From NCBI RefSeq assembly GCF_013927005.1, contig NZ_CP055930.1:4650001-4714000 (forward strand): a stretch of DNA of 64,000 nt, written 5' to 3'. Positions 18,993 to 28,288 of this stretch are shown one piece after another. The position numbers and the translations under genes were made by a program. Source of the DNA: Enterobacter sp. RHBSTW-00175. GTDB lineage: Bacteria > Pseudomonadota > Gammaproteobacteria > Enterobacterales > Enterobacteriaceae. The first letter of the stretch is position 1; each line of letters starts with the position of its first letter. The notes under the pieces are model-generated. The model was not told the DNA's origin. It ran no database searches and saw only the letters and a program-made list of their open reading frames with translations.

Positions 18993-19739
18993 ATGAAAAC
19001 GACAACTGCATATGCCCTGCGTCTGGGCGATAACGGTCTGGTGCTTTCGCAGCGTCTTGGTGCCTGGTGCGGCCATGCGCCGGAGCTGGAAATTGACCTG
19101 GCGCTGGCCAACATCGGCCTTGATGTGCTTGGGCAGGCGCGTAATTTCCTGACCTACGCGGCAGAGCTGGAAGGCCTGGGCGATGAAGACACGCTGGCCT
19201 ATGGCCGCGATGAGCGCCAGTTCCAGAATCTACTGCTGGTGGAACAACCAAACGGCAACTTCGCCGACACCATTGCCCGCCAGTACTTTATGGATGCCTG
19301 GCACGTGGAGCTGTTCAGCCGTTTAACCCAGAGCCGCGATCGCCAACTGGCCGCTATTGCCGCGAAGGCAATTAAAGAAGCGCGTTATCACCTGCGCTTT
19401 AGCCGTGGCTGGCTGGTCCGCCTGGGGGCAGGCACGGAACTGTCCGCACAGCGAATGCAGCAGGCGGTGGACAATCTGTGGCGCTTTACGGCAGAGCTGT
19501 TTGAAGCCGATGACGTTGAGCTGGCGCTGATTGAAGAAGGTATCGCCGTTGATCCGCGCGAACTGCGTCAGGGCTGGGAAAGCGAAGTCTTTGCCGGATT
19601 GCAGGAAGCCGGGCTGCATGTGCCGGAAGAAGTGGCGTATCGCACCGGCGGCAAGAAAGGGCTGCACACCGAACACCTGGGGCCGATGCTGGCAGAGATG
19701 CAATATCTCCAGCGCGTCAACCCGGGCCAGCAGTGGTAA
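18993..19739 (+). CDS. paaC: PaaC, structural subunit of phenylacetyl-CoA epoxidase
   Basis: A 248-residue ferritin-like protein related to PaaA but structural, stabilising the catalytic subunit. Conserved HAPELEIDLALANIGLD-type and KEARYHLRFSRGW segments are seen. The frame is open from 18981, but ATG 18993 has GAGGTCAGG upstream and yields the E. coli length (248). Confidence 0.96.
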   Translation: MKTTTAYALRLGDNGLVLSQRLGAWCGHAPELEIDLALANIGLDVLGQARNFLTYAAELEGLGDEDTLAYGRDERQFQNLLLVEQPNGNFADTIARQYFMDAWHVELFSRLTQSRDRQLAAIAAKAIKEARYHLRFSRGWLVRLGAGTELSAQRMQQAVDNLWRFTAELFEADDVELALIEEGIAVDPRELRQGWESEVFAGLQEAGLHVPEEVAYRTGGKKGLHTEHLGPMLAEMQYLQRVNPGQQW

Positions 19740-19750
19740 GGAGAGCGGTT

Positions 19751-20248
19751 ATGCAACGTTTCGTCGAGATTGCCCCTGCGGAAATCCCGCAAATCTGGTC
19801 GCTGTTAAGCCAGATCCCGGACCCGGAAGTGCCGGTTCTGACCATCACCGACTTAGGGATGGTTCGCAGCGTCACCGCGCAGGGCGAAGGTTGGGTGATT
19901 GGCTTTACGCCAACCTATTCGGGCTGCCCGGCAACGGAACACCTGTTGGGTGCCATTCGCGAAACGATGACGGCGCACGGTTTTACCCCTGTGCATATCG
20001 TGTTGCAGCTTGAGCCCGCCTGGACCACCGACTGGATGACTGCCGATGCCCGCGAACGCTTGCGTGAGTATGGCATCAGCCCGCCAGTCGGCCACAGCTG
20101 CCACGCCCATGCACCGGCTGAAGTCAGCTGCCCGCGCTGTGCCAGCACCGACACCTCGCTTATCAGTGAATTTGGTTCGACGGCCTGCAAGGCACTTTAT
20201 CGCTGCAATAGCTGCCGTGAACCTTTCGACTATTTCAAATGTATTTGA
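19751..20248 (+). CDS. paaD: PaaD, iron-sulfur assembly factor for PaaE
   Basis: A 165-residue protein: DUF59/MIP18-type domain (about 10-100, with DPEVPVLTITDLG and TPTYSGCPATEH) plus a C-terminal zinc-ribbon-like part with two Cys pairs (CPRC, CNSC). Members help assemble Fe-S clusters and are required for phenylacetate degradation in vivo. The start at 19751, after AAGGAGAG, matches E. coli; the frame is open from 19733. Confidence 0.95.
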   Translation: MQRFVEIAPAEIPQIWSLLSQIPDPEVPVLTITDLGMVRSVTAQGEGWVIGFTPTYSGCPATEHLLGAIRETMTAHGFTPVHIVLQLEPAWTTDWMTADARERLREYGISPPVGHSCHAHAPAEVSCPRCASTDTSLISEFGSTACKALYRCNSCREPFDYFKCI

Positions 20249-20255
20249 GGTTGCC

Positions 20256-21326
20256 ATGACAACGTTTCACTCCTTAACTGTGGCAAAAGTAGAACCCGAA
20301 ACCCGCGATGCGGTGACCATTACCTTTGCGGTGCCACAGGCGTTGCAGGAGGCTTACCGCTTTCGTCCAGGGCAACACCTGACTCTTAAAGCCACGCTGG
20401 GCGGCGATGAACTGCGCCGCTGCTACTCTATTTGTCGCAGCGTGACGCCTGGCGAAATCAGCGTGGCTGTTAAAGCCATCGAAGGGGGGCGCTTTTCGCG
20501 CTACGCCCGGGATGAGATCAAACAGGGCATGGCCCTGGAGGTCATGGTTCCGCAAGGGCACTTTGGCTACCAGCCGCAGGCCGAACGTGAAGGTCACTAT
20601 CTGGCCATTGCCGCGGGTTCCGGGATCACCCCGATGCTGGCGATCCTGTCCGCCACACTGACCACCGAGCCGAACAGCCATTTCACCCTGATTTACGGTA
20701 ACCGCAGCAGCCAGAGCATGATGTTTCGTCAGGCGCTGGCTGACCTGAAAGACAAATACACGCAGCGCCTGCAACTGGTGTGCATCTTCAGCCAGGAAAC
20801 CCTCGACAGCGATTTGCTGCACGGGCGTATTGATGGCGAAAAACTTCAGGCGCTGGCAAAGACCCTGATCAATTTCCGTCAGTACGACGAAGCCTTTATC
20901 TGCGGTCCGTCAGCAATGATGGACGATGCCGAAGCAACGTTAAAAGCGCTGGGGATGCCGGAAAAAGCCATCCATCTTGAGCGCTTTAATACCCCTGGAT
21001 CTGGCGTGAAACGTACCCTCAGCGTGCAGGCGCAGGGGCAAAAAGTGACCGTGCGTCAGGATGGTCGTGACCGCGAAATCACCCTGACCGCTGACGACGA
21101 AAGCATTCTTGATGCGGCCCTGCGTCAGGGCGCTGACCTGCCGTATGCCTGCAAGGGCGGCGTGTGCGCCACCTGTAAATGCAAAGTGGTGCGCGGCAAA
21201 GTAGATATGGCAACCAACTACAGCCTTGAGCCGGACGAACTGGCTGCCGGATACGTGCTGAGCTGCCAGGCGTTGCCGCTAACCGCTGACGTCATTGTCG
21301 ACTTTGATGCGAAGGGGATGGCATGA
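20256..21326 (+). CDS. paaE: PaaE, reductase component of phenylacetyl-CoA epoxidase
   Basis: A 356-residue flavin/iron-sulfur oxidoreductase: FAD-binding (RCYSICRS near 53), NAD-binding (AIAAGSGITPML near 110-125; FICGPSAMMDD near 215) and a C-terminal plant-type 2Fe-2S domain (CKGGVCATCKCKV near 300, with a later Cys in VLSCQA). It passes NADPH electrons to PaaA. The open frame begins far upstream inside paaD, but the ATG at 20256, 8 nt past the paaD stop, gives the E. coli length. Confidence 0.97.
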   Translation: MTTFHSLTVAKVEPETRDAVTITFAVPQALQEAYRFRPGQHLTLKATLGGDELRRCYSICRSVTPGEISVAVKAIEGGRFSRYARDEIKQGMALEVMVPQGHFGYQPQAEREGHYLAIAAGSGITPMLAILSATLTTEPNSHFTLIYGNRSSQSMMFRQALADLKDKYTQRLQLVCIFSQETLDSDLLHGRIDGEKLQALAKTLINFRQYDEAFICGPSAMMDDAEATLKALGMPEKAIHLERFNTPGSGVKRTLSVQAQGQKVTVRQDGRDREITLTADDESILDAALRQGADLPYACKGGVCATCKCKVVRGKVDMATNYSLEPDELAAGYVLSCQALPLTADVIVDFDAKGMA

Positions 21327-22090
21327 GCGAACTGATTGTCACCCGTCATGGCCGCGTGTTGCAGCTCACGCTGAACCGCCCGGCCGCGCGCAATGCCCTG
21401 AACAATGCGCTGTTGACCCAGCTTGCCACTGAACTGGAAGCCGCGGCGGTGGATGGTGATATCTCGGCCTGTGTGATTTACGGCAACGAACGCTGCTTTG
21501 CCGCAGGGGCTGATCTCAACGAAATGGCGGAAAAAGATCTGCCTGCCACGCTGAATGACATTCGCCCCCAGCTGTGGGCGCGGATTAACGCCTTTCCTAA
21601 ACCACTGATTGCCGCCGTTAACGGCTTTGCGCTGGGTGCGGGCTGCGAGCTTGCGCTGCTGTGCGATGTGGTGATCGCCGGTGACAACGCGCGTTTTGGG
21701 CTGCCGGAAATCACCCTCGGCATTATGCCGGGTGCTGGCGGTACGCAGCGCCTTATTCGCAGCGTGGGTAAATCCCTTGCCAGCAAAATGGTGCTGACCG
21801 GTGAAAGTATTAGCGCGCAGCAGGCGCAACACGCCGGGCTGGTGAGCGATATCTTCCCTGCGCCGCTGACGCTGGAATATGCCCTGAAGCAGGCGGCGTT
21901 GATGGCGCGCCACTCGCCGCTGGCGTTACAGGCTGCGAAACAGGCATTGCGTCAGTCTCAGGAAGTGCCGCTCCAGGCCGGGCTGGCGCAAGAGCGACAG
22001 CTGTTTACGTTACTTTCAGCCACTGACGATCGCCGTGAAGGTATCGAGGCTTTCTTACAAAAACGCACCCCCGACTTTAAAGGACGCTAA
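21323..22090 (+). CDS. paaF: PaaF, 2,3-dehydroadipyl-CoA hydratase
   Basis: A 255-residue enoyl-CoA hydratase/isomerase-fold protein. Oxyanion-hole segments CFAAGADLNEM (about 55-65) and ALGAGCELAL (about 98-107), and a catalytic Glu in LPEITLGIMPGAGGTQR (about 130), are present. It hydrates 2,3-dehydroadipyl-CoA in the beta-oxidation-like branch. The ATG overlaps the paaE stop (ATGA). Confidence 0.96.
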   Translation: MSELIVTRHGRVLQLTLNRPAARNALNNALLTQLATELEAAAVDGDISACVIYGNERCFAAGADLNEMAEKDLPATLNDIRPQLWARINAFPKPLIAAVNGFALGAGCELALLCDVVIAGDNARFGLPEITLGIMPGAGGTQRLIRSVGKSLASKMVLTGESISAQQAQHAGLVSDIFPAPLTLEYALKQAALMARHSPLALQAAKQALRQSQEVPLQAGLAQERQLFTLLSATDDRREGIEAFLQKRTPDFKGR

Positions 22091-22092
22091 TT

Positions 22093-22878
22093 GTGGAATT
22101 TATTCTGAGTCAAGTAGAGCAAGGCGTAATGACCATTACGCTCAATCGCCCGGAGCGTTTAAACAGCTTTAACGATGTAATGCATCAGCAACTTTCCGAA
22201 TGCCTGAAGCAGGCCGAGCGTGATGACACTATCCGCTGTTTGCTGATAACCGGAGCGGGGCGCGGCTTTTGCGCCGGGCAGGATCTTAACGACCGCAACG
22301 TCGACCCGAACGGCCCGGCACCGGATCTGGGTATGTCCGTGGAAACCTTCTACAACCCGCTGGTACGCCGCCTGGCCAGACTGCCAAAACCGGTCATTGC
22401 TGCGGTGAACGGTGTGGCGGCGGGTGCGGGCGCAACCCTGGCGCTGGGCTGCGATATGGTGATTGCCGCGCGTTCAGCGAATTTCGTTATGGCCTTCAGT
22501 AAGCTTGGCTTAGTGCCGGACTGCGGTGGTACCTGGCTGCTGCCACGCGTTGCTGGCCGCGCCCGAGCCATGGGGCTGGCGCTGCTCGGTGACAAACTGA
22601 GTGCCGAGCAGGCGCAGGCGTGGGGGATGATCTGGCAGGTGGTGGATGACGAGCAACTTTCCAGTACCGCCCAGCAGATGGCACTGCACTTTGTCTCCCA
22701 GCCGACTTTTGGCCTGGGGCTTATCAAGCAGGCCATTAACGCCGCCGAAACCAATTCGCTGGATGCGCAACTCGACCTGGAGCGTGATTACCAGCGTCTG
22801 GCCGGACGCAGCGATGACTATCGCGAAGGCGTGAGCGCTTTCCTGGCAAAACGTACGCCAAACTTCACGGGGAAATAA
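22093..22878 (+). CDS. paaG: PaaG, ring 1,2-epoxyphenylacetyl-CoA isomerase
   Basis: A 261-residue crotonase-fold isomerase that converts the ring epoxide to oxepin-CoA. It has FCAGQDLNDRNVDP (about 57-70) and AAGAGATLALGCDMVIAA. In place of the second hydratase Glu it has the LVPDCGGTWLLPR segment, as in isomerases of the family. A GTG start 2 bp after the paaF stop is the only reasonable start; E. coli PaaG begins one residue earlier. Confidence 0.96.
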   Translation: MEFILSQVEQGVMTITLNRPERLNSFNDVMHQQLSECLKQAERDDTIRCLLITGAGRGFCAGQDLNDRNVDPNGPAPDLGMSVETFYNPLVRRLARLPKPVIAAVNGVAAGAGATLALGCDMVIAARSANFVMAFSKLGLVPDCGGTWLLPRVAGRARAMGLALLGDKLSAEQAQAWGMIWQVVDDEQLSSTAQQMALHFVSQPTFGLGLIKQAINAAETNSLDAQLDLERDYQRLAGRSDDYREGVSAFLAKRTPNFTGK

Positions 22879-22879
22879 A

Positions 22880-24307
22880 ATGGTGATGAATATTCACACT
22901 GTTGCCGTGATTGGCAGCGGCACGATGGGCGCCGGGATTGCCGAAGTGGCAGCCAGCCACGGCCATCAGGTCCTGATTTACGACATCGCCGCTGCCGCCA
23001 TTTCGCGTGCCATTGACGGTATCCGTCAGCGCCTGGCATCCCGCGTGACGCGCGGAAAACTGTCTGCGGATGCCAGCGGCCAGATCCTTGCGCGGCTCAT
23101 TCCGGTAACCGATATCAACGCGCTTGCCGCAGCGGATCTGGTGATTGAAGCCGCATCCGAACGCCTGGAAGTGAAAAAGGCGCTGTTTGCTCAACTGGCC
23201 GAGATTTGCCAGCCGCAGACGCTGCTGACCAGTAATACCTCGTCCATTTCCGTCACCGCGATTGCGGCGGATATTCGTCACCCTGAGCGCGTGGCCGGGC
23301 TGCACTTTTTCAATCCGGCCCCGGTGATGAAGCTGGTCGAAGTGGTGAGTGGGCTGGCGACATCCCCGGAAGTGGCGGACGAACTGTGCGCGCTGGCAAC
23401 GAACTGGGGCAAACAGCCTGTGCGCTGTCAGTCCACGCCGGGCTTTATTGTTAACCGTGTGGCGCGTCCTTTCTATTCTGAAGCCTGGCGTGCGCTGGAA
23501 GAGCAGGTGGCAGCTCCCGAAGTCATCGATGCCGCGTTACGCGAAGGCGGCGGGTTCCCGATGGGACCGCTGGAGTTGACCGACATGATTGGTCAGGACG
23601 TCAATTTTGCCGTGACCTGTTCGGTATTCAACGCCTTCTGGCAGGAGCGTCGTTTCCTGCCATCGCTGGTCCAGCAAGAGCTGGTGCTGGCCGGGCGTCT
23701 GGGTAAAAAGAGCGGGAAGGGCGTGTACGACTGGAATGGGAATAAACCTGACGTGAAGTGGCTCGATGCCGTCAGCGACAGTTTTAGCCCGATGAACACG
23801 CAGAGAAGAAGTGACGGTGTCACAGAAATTGATGAGCTGCTGCTGATTGAAACCCAGGGGGAGACCGCCCAGGCGCTGGCGCTGCGCTTAAACAGCCCGG
23901 TGGTGGTGGTCGACCGGATGGAAGGCGATGTGGCGGTAATCGCCGCGGCTGCCAGTAACCCGCATTCGGCCACGCAAAAAGCCATCTTCTGGCTGCAACA
24001 GCAGGGAAAACGGGTGGTGCAGATTACAGATTACCCTGGCCTGCTCATCTGGCGCACGGTGGCGATGATTGTCAACGAAGCGCTGGACGCTCTGCAAAAA
24101 GGGGTTGCCAGCGAGAAAGATATCGATACCGCGATGCGCCTTGGCGTGAATTACCCCTGCGGACCGATTGCCTGGGGCGAACGTCTGGGCTGGCAACGTC
24201 TGTTAGCGCTGCTGGAAAACCTGCAACGCCATTACGGCGAAGAACGTTATCGCCCCTGTTCACTGCTGCGCCAGCGTGCGCTTCTGGAGAGTAGCTATGA
24301 GTCATAA
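22880..24307 (+). CDS. paaH: PaaH, 3-hydroxyadipyl-CoA dehydrogenase
   Basis: A 475-residue NAD-dependent 3-hydroxyacyl-CoA dehydrogenase: Rossmann motif GSGTMGAGIAE (about 12-22), catalytic His in GLHFFNPAP (about 141), and duplicated C-terminal 3HCDH domains (about 188-283 and 375-470). It oxidises 3-hydroxyadipyl-CoA to 3-oxoadipyl-CoA. It overlaps the downstream paaI start by 11 bp. Confidence 0.96.
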   Translation: MVMNIHTVAVIGSGTMGAGIAEVAASHGHQVLIYDIAAAAISRAIDGIRQRLASRVTRGKLSADASGQILARLIPVTDINALAAADLVIEAASERLEVKKALFAQLAEICQPQTLLTSNTSSISVTAIAADIRHPERVAGLHFFNPAPVMKLVEVVSGLATSPEVADELCALATNWGKQPVRCQSTPGFIVNRVARPFYSEAWRALEEQVAAPEVIDAALREGGGFPMGPLELTDMIGQDVNFAVTCSVFNAFWQERRFLPSLVQQELVLAGRLGKKSGKGVYDWNGNKPDVKWLDAVSDSFSPMNTQRRSDGVTEIDELLLIETQGETAQALALRLNSPVVVVDRMEGDVAVIAAAASNPHSATQKAIFWLQQQGKRVVQITDYPGLLIWRTVAMIVNEALDALQKGVASEKDIDTAMRLGVNYPCGPIAWGERLGWQRLLALLENLQRHYGEERYRPCSLLRQRALLESSYES

Positions 24308-24719
24308 CGCCTGGCATAACGCCCGTACGATGTATGAACAGGATGCCTGCGCCCAGGCGCTGGGAATCGACATTATCGAAATGGACGAAGGGTACGCGGT
24401 GGTGACGATGACCATCACCCCGCAGATGCTCAACGGCCACAAAACCTGCCACGGCGGCCAGCTGTTCTCGCTGGCAGACACCGCATTTGCCTACGCCTGC
24501 AACAGCCAGGGGCTGGCGGCAGTGGCGTCTGGCTGCTCCATCGACTTTCTGCGTCCGGGATTTGCCGGGGACAAGCTGACCGCCATCGCGCGGGTTAAGC
24601 ATCAGGGCAAGCTTACCGGCGTGTACGACATTGAAATCCAGAACCAACAACAAAAAACTGTCGCTCTCTTTCGCGGGAAATCTCACCGCATTGGCGGCAG
24701 TGTGACAGGAGAAGCCTGA
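24297..24719 (+). CDS. paaI: PaaI, hotdog-fold acyl-CoA thioesterase
   Basis: A 140-residue thioesterase with the PaaI motif NGHKTCHGGQLFSLADTAFAYA (about 44-66, catalytic Asp in ADTAF). It hydrolyses ring-hydroxylated phenylacetyl-CoAs and is viewed as a rescue enzyme freeing trapped CoA. The frame is open from 24276; ATG 24297 inside the 3' end of paaH gives the E. coli length. Confidence 0.95.
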   Translation: MSHNAWHNARTMYEQDACAQALGIDIIEMDEGYAVVTMTITPQMLNGHKTCHGGQLFSLADTAFAYACNSQGLAAVASGCSIDFLRPGFAGDKLTAIARVKHQGKLTGVYDIEIQNQQQKTVALFRGKSHRIGGSVTGEA

Positions 24720-25921
24720 TGCGTGATGCATTTTTTTGTGATGGTGTTCGTACCCCGGTGGGGCGTTATGGCGGTGTGTTGTCGGGGGTACGTGCAGATG
24801 ATTTAGGTGCGGTGCCGCTGCGTGCATTGCTGGCGCGCTACCCGCAGCTGGACGCAGAACGCATAGACGATGTGATTTTCGGCTGCGCGAATCAGGCCGG
24901 GGAAGACAACCGCAACGTGGCACGTATGTCGGCGCTGCTTGCCGGGCTACCGCAAACGGTGTCTGGCACCACGATTAACCGCCTGTGTGGCTCCGGGCTG
25001 GATGCCATTGGCTTTGCGGCACGCGCCATTAAAGCAGGCGACGGCGATCTGCTGATTGCCGGCGGCGTGGAGTCAATGTCCCGCGCGCCTTTTGTGATGG
25101 GCAAAGCGACATCGGCATTCCAGCGTCAGGCAGAGATGTTCGATACCACGATCGGCTGGCGATTTGTGAATCCGCTCATGCATCAGCAATTCGGAACTGA
25201 CAGTATGCCGGAAACGGCAGAGAATGTAGCTGAATTGTTAAATATTAGCCGTGCCGACCAGGATGCCTTCGCGCTGCGTAGCCAGCAACGTACCGCGCTG
25301 GCTCAGCAGAACGGCATTCTGGCTCAGGAAATTGTGCCGGTGCTGGTGGCGGGCAAAAAAGGGGCCGTAACGGAAATCAGCGTTGATGAACATCCTCGCG
25401 AGACGACCCTGGAACAGCTGGCTGCGCTGAAAACGCCGTTTCGTAAAAACGGTGTGATCACGGCGGGGAACGCCTCTGGCGTGAACGACGGTGCGGCAGC
25501 GTTGATTATCGCCAGCGAGCACATGGCGCTGGCACAAGGTTTAGTGCCACGCACGCGCATTGTGGCAATGGCAACGGCAGGCGTTGAACCGCGCCTGATG
25601 GGGTTAGGGCCGGTTCCGGCGACCCGTAAGGTGCTGGAGCGTGCGGGGCTAAGCATTAACGATATGGATGTCATTGAGCTTAACGAAGCTTTTGCTTCGC
25701 AGGCGCTGGGTGTGTTGCGTCAACTGGGCTTACCGGATGATGCCGCGCATGTTAACCCGAACGGGGGGGCGATTGCGTTAGGCCACCCGCTCGGTATGAG
25801 CGGTGCCAGACTGGCGCTGGCGGCGAGCAACGAATTGCACCGACGCAACGGGCGCTATGCGCTTTGTACGATGTGCATCGGTGTGGGTCAGGGCATTGCC
25901 ATGATCCTTGAGCGTGTTTGA
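24719..25921 (+). CDS. paaJ: PaaJ, 3-oxoadipyl-CoA / 3-oxo-5,6-dehydrosuberyl-CoA thiolase
   Basis: A 400-residue thiolase. It has the nucleophilic Cys in [14 protein letters not shown] (about residue 90), the His in [16 protein letters not shown] (about 356) and the second Cys in [12 protein letters not shown] (about 386). It catalyses both thiolytic steps of the pathway. Its start overlaps the paaI stop (TGATG). Confidence 0.97.
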   Translation: MRDAFFCDGVRTPVGRYGGVLSGVRADDLGAVPLRALLARYPQLDAERIDDVIFGCANQAGEDNRNVARMSALLAGLPQTVSGTTINRLCGSGLDAIGFAARAIKAGDGDLLIAGGVESMSRAPFVMGKATSAFQRQAEMFDTTIGWRFVNPLMHQQFGTDSMPETAENVAELLNISRADQDAFALRSQQRTALAQQNGILAQEIVPVLVAGKKGAVTEISVDEHPRETTLEQLAALKTPFRKNGVITAGNASGVNDGAAALIIASEHMALAQGLVPRTRIVAMATAGVEPRLMGLGPVPATRKVLERAGLSINDMDVIELNEAFASQALGVLRQLGLPDDAAHVNPNGGAIALGHPLGMSGARLALAASNELHRRNGRYALCTMCIGVGQGIAMILERV

Positions 25922-25947
25922 GCGAAAAACAATGTGAGTACCCTACA

Positions 25948-27264
25948 ATGACAAATACAACAAAGCTTGATCCGATCGAAACCGCGTCCTTTGATGAGTT
26001 ACAGGCGTTGCAGACTGAGCGCATGAAATGGACGCTGAACCATGCTTATAACAACGTACCAATGTACAAACGCAAGTTTGATGCGGCGGGCGTTCACCCT
26101 GATGATTTCAAAGAGCTGGCCGATATCCGCAAATTCCCGTGCACCACTAAACAGGATCTGCGAGATAACTACCCGTTCGATACCTTTGCCGTGCCGATGG
26201 AGCAGGTGGTGCGTATCCACGCCTCTTCCGGCACGACCGGCAAACCGACGGTGGTGGGTTACACCCAGAATGACATTGATACCTGGGCCAACATCGTCGC
26301 CCGCTCCCTGCGTGCCGCAGGCGGCAGCGCGAAAGATAAAATCCACGTGGCCTACGGTTATGGGCTGTTTACCGGCGGGCTGGGCGCGCACTATGGCGCA
26401 GAACGTTTAGGGGCCACGGTGATCCCGATGTCCGGCGGTCAGACCGAGAAACAGGCGCAGCTTATCCGTGATTTCCAGCCGGACATGATCATGGTGACGC
26501 CATCTTACTGCCTCAACCTGATTGAAGAGCTTGAGCGCCAGATGGGTGGCGATGCCAGCCAGTGTTCCCTGCGCGTGGGCGTGTTTGGCGCAGAGCCGTG
26601 GACGCAGGCCATGCGTCGTGAAATCGAAAAACGTCTGGGCATTACCGCGCTGGACATTTACGGTCTGTCAGAAGTGATGGGCCCGGGCGTGGCGATGGAA
26701 TGCATTGAAACCGCTGATGGCCCGACAATCTGGGAAGACCATTTCTATCCTGAAATTGTAAACCCGAACGATGGCACGCCGCTGGAAGATGGCGAACTGG
26801 GCGAACTGCTGTTCACCACGCTGACTAAAGAGGCATTGCCGGTGATTCGCTATCGCACCCGCGACCTGACCCGCCTGCTGCCCGGTACGGCACGCACCAT
26901 GCGTCGCATGGACCGGATTAGCGGACGCAGCGACGACATGCTCATTATCCGCGGCGTAAACGTCTTCCCGTCACAGCTCGAAGAGGAGATCGTCAAGTTT
27001 GAGCACCTGTCTCCGCACTACCAGCTGGAGGTGAATCGTCGTGGTCATCTTGATTCGCTTTCTGTGAAGGTCGAGCTGAAAGAGAGTAGCCTGACGTTAA
27101 CCCACGAGCAGCGCTGCCAGGTGTGCCATAACCTGCGCCACCGCATTAAGTCGATGGTGGGGATCTCAACCGACGTCACTATCGTCAACTGCGGCAGTAT
27201 CCCACGCTCCGAAGGTAAAGCGTGTCGCGTGTTCGACCTGCGTAAAGTGGCCGCTAACGGCTAA
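25948..27264 (+). CDS. paaK: PaaK, phenylacetate-CoA ligase
   Basis: A 438-residue adenylate-forming ligase for the first pathway step, phenylacetate + CoA + ATP. The P-loop-like HASSGTTGKPTVVGYT (about 92-107) and YGLSEVMGPGV and RTRDLTRLLPGT blocks are present. The frame extends upstream to 25918 but ATG 25948 agrees with the family start. It is the last gene before a terminator. Confidence 0.97.
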   Translation: MTNTTKLDPIETASFDELQALQTERMKWTLNHAYNNVPMYKRKFDAAGVHPDDFKELADIRKFPCTTKQDLRDNYPFDTFAVPMEQVVRIHASSGTTGKPTVVGYTQNDIDTWANIVARSLRAAGGSAKDKIHVAYGYGLFTGGLGAHYGAERLGATVIPMSGGQTEKQAQLIRDFQPDMIMVTPSYCLNLIEELERQMGGDASQCSLRVGVFGAEPWTQAMRREIEKRLGITALDIYGLSEVMGPGVAMECIETADGPTIWEDHFYPEIVNPNDGTPLEDGELGELLFTTLTKEALPVIRYRTRDLTRLLPGTARTMRRMDRISGRSDDMLIIRGVNVFPSQLEEEIVKFEHLSPHYQLEVNRRGHLDSLSVKVELKESSLTLTHEQRCQVCHNLRHRIKSMVGISTDVTIVNCGSIPRSEGKACRVFDLRKVAANG

Positions 27265-27269
27265 CCGTA

Positions 27270-27302
27270 ACCCCTCTTTCCTGGGGAGAGAGGGGTGTTT
27301 TA
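27270..27302 (+). terminator. Terminator of the paaABCDEFGHIJK operon
   Basis: An 8-bp stem ACCCCTCT / AGAGGGGT with an 11-nt loop, then TGTTTTA, 6 nt after the paaK stop. Confidence 0.85.
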
Positions 27303-27312
27303 AAACTGTGCT

Positions 27313-27352
27313 ATGATTCATCCAGGAAAAAAATCACAACAGAATGAATCAT
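27313..27352. promoter_or_regulatory. Candidate PaaX autoregulatory operator
   Basis: ATGATTCAT (27313-27321) and ATGAATCAT (27344-27352) are perfect inverted 9-mers around PaaX half-sites TGATTC / GAATCA, with 26 nt between the hexamers. The right arm ends one base before the proposed paaX ATG, so PaaX could block its own transcription or initiation. Confidence 0.65.
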
Positions 27353-28279
27353 ATGAATAAACTCGACGCATTTATCCAGCACGCTGTCAGCTCGGTTCCC
27401 ATCAGCGGTACTTCGCTTATTTCTTCCCTTTATGGTGATGCGCTTTCCCATCGCGGCGGCGAGATTTGGCTTGGGAGCCTTGCCGCACTGCTCGAAGGGA
27501 TGGGCTTTGGCGAACGTTTTGTGCGTACCGCGCTGTTTCGCCTCAACAAAGAGGGCTGGCTGGATGTGTCCCGCATCGGGCGTCGCAGTTTTTACCGCCT
27601 GAGCGATAAAGGGTTACGTCTGACCCGTCGCGCGGAAAATAAAATTTACCGCGCAGAGTTGCCCGCCTGGGACGGAAAATGGCTGTTGTTACTGTCTGAA
27701 GGGCTGGATAAAACCACTCTCGCTGACGTGAAAAAACAGCTGATCTGGCAGGGGTTTGGCACGCTGGCCCCGAGCCTGATGGCGTCGCCTTCACAGCATC
27801 TGGCAGATGTGCAGTCGTTGCTGCATGACGCGGGTGTGGCGGAAAACGTTATCTTTTTTGAAGCGCATTCACCGCTGGCGCTCTCCCGCGCAGCTCTACG
27901 CTCGCGCGTGGAGGAGTGCTGGCAACTGACTGAACAGAATACGATGTACGAGGCGTTTATCGACTCATTCCGTCCGTTACTGCCGCTGCTTAAAGAGGCA
28001 GCACCGGAAGAGCTGACGCCGGAACGTTGCTTCCAGATCCAGCTGCTACTGATTCACTTTTATCGTCGTGTTGTGCTTAAAGATCCGCTGCTGCCGGAGG
28101 AGTTGCTCCCGGCGCACTGGGCAGGACAAAGCGCAAGACAGTTGTGCATTAATATCTACCAGCGCGTAGCACCGGGGGCGCTGGCGTTTGTCAGCGAGAA
28201 AGGTGAAACCTCGGTAGGCGAATTGCCTGTGCCTGGCACGCTCTATTACCAGCGCTTTGGTGGCCTGAATATCGCATAA
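27353..28279 (+). CDS. paaX: PaaX, phenylacetyl-CoA-responsive repressor
   Basis: A 308-residue repressor: N-terminal winged helix (RTALFRLNKEGWLDVSRIGRRSFYRL at about 57-82), a central Cas2-like domain and a C-terminal region. Phenylacetyl-CoA binding releases it from paa operators. An in-frame ATG at 27344 adds three residues but lies within an operator half-site; 27353 (MNKLDAF) aligns with E. coli. The C-terminus stops at GGLNIA, about eight residues short of E. coli PaaX as I recall it. Confidence 0.95.
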   Translation: MNKLDAFIQHAVSSVPISGTSLISSLYGDALSHRGGEIWLGSLAALLEGMGFGERFVRTALFRLNKEGWLDVSRIGRRSFYRLSDKGLRLTRRAENKIYRAELPAWDGKWLLLLSEGLDKTTLADVKKQLIWQGFGTLAPSLMASPSQHLADVQSLLHDAGVAENVIFFEAHSPLALSRAALRSRVEECWQLTEQNTMYEAFIDSFRPLLPLLKEAAPEELTPERCFQIQLLLIHFYRRVVLKDPLLPEELLPAHWAGQSARQLCINIYQRVAPGALAFVSEKGETSVGELPVPGTLYYQRFGGLNIA

Positions 28280-28288
28280 GGAGTGGGG

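Noticed and set aside
24072..24923. 283-codon minus-strand ORF over paaH-paaI-paaJ
   Set aside because: Spans three secure overlapping genes on the other strand; typical high-GC shadow.
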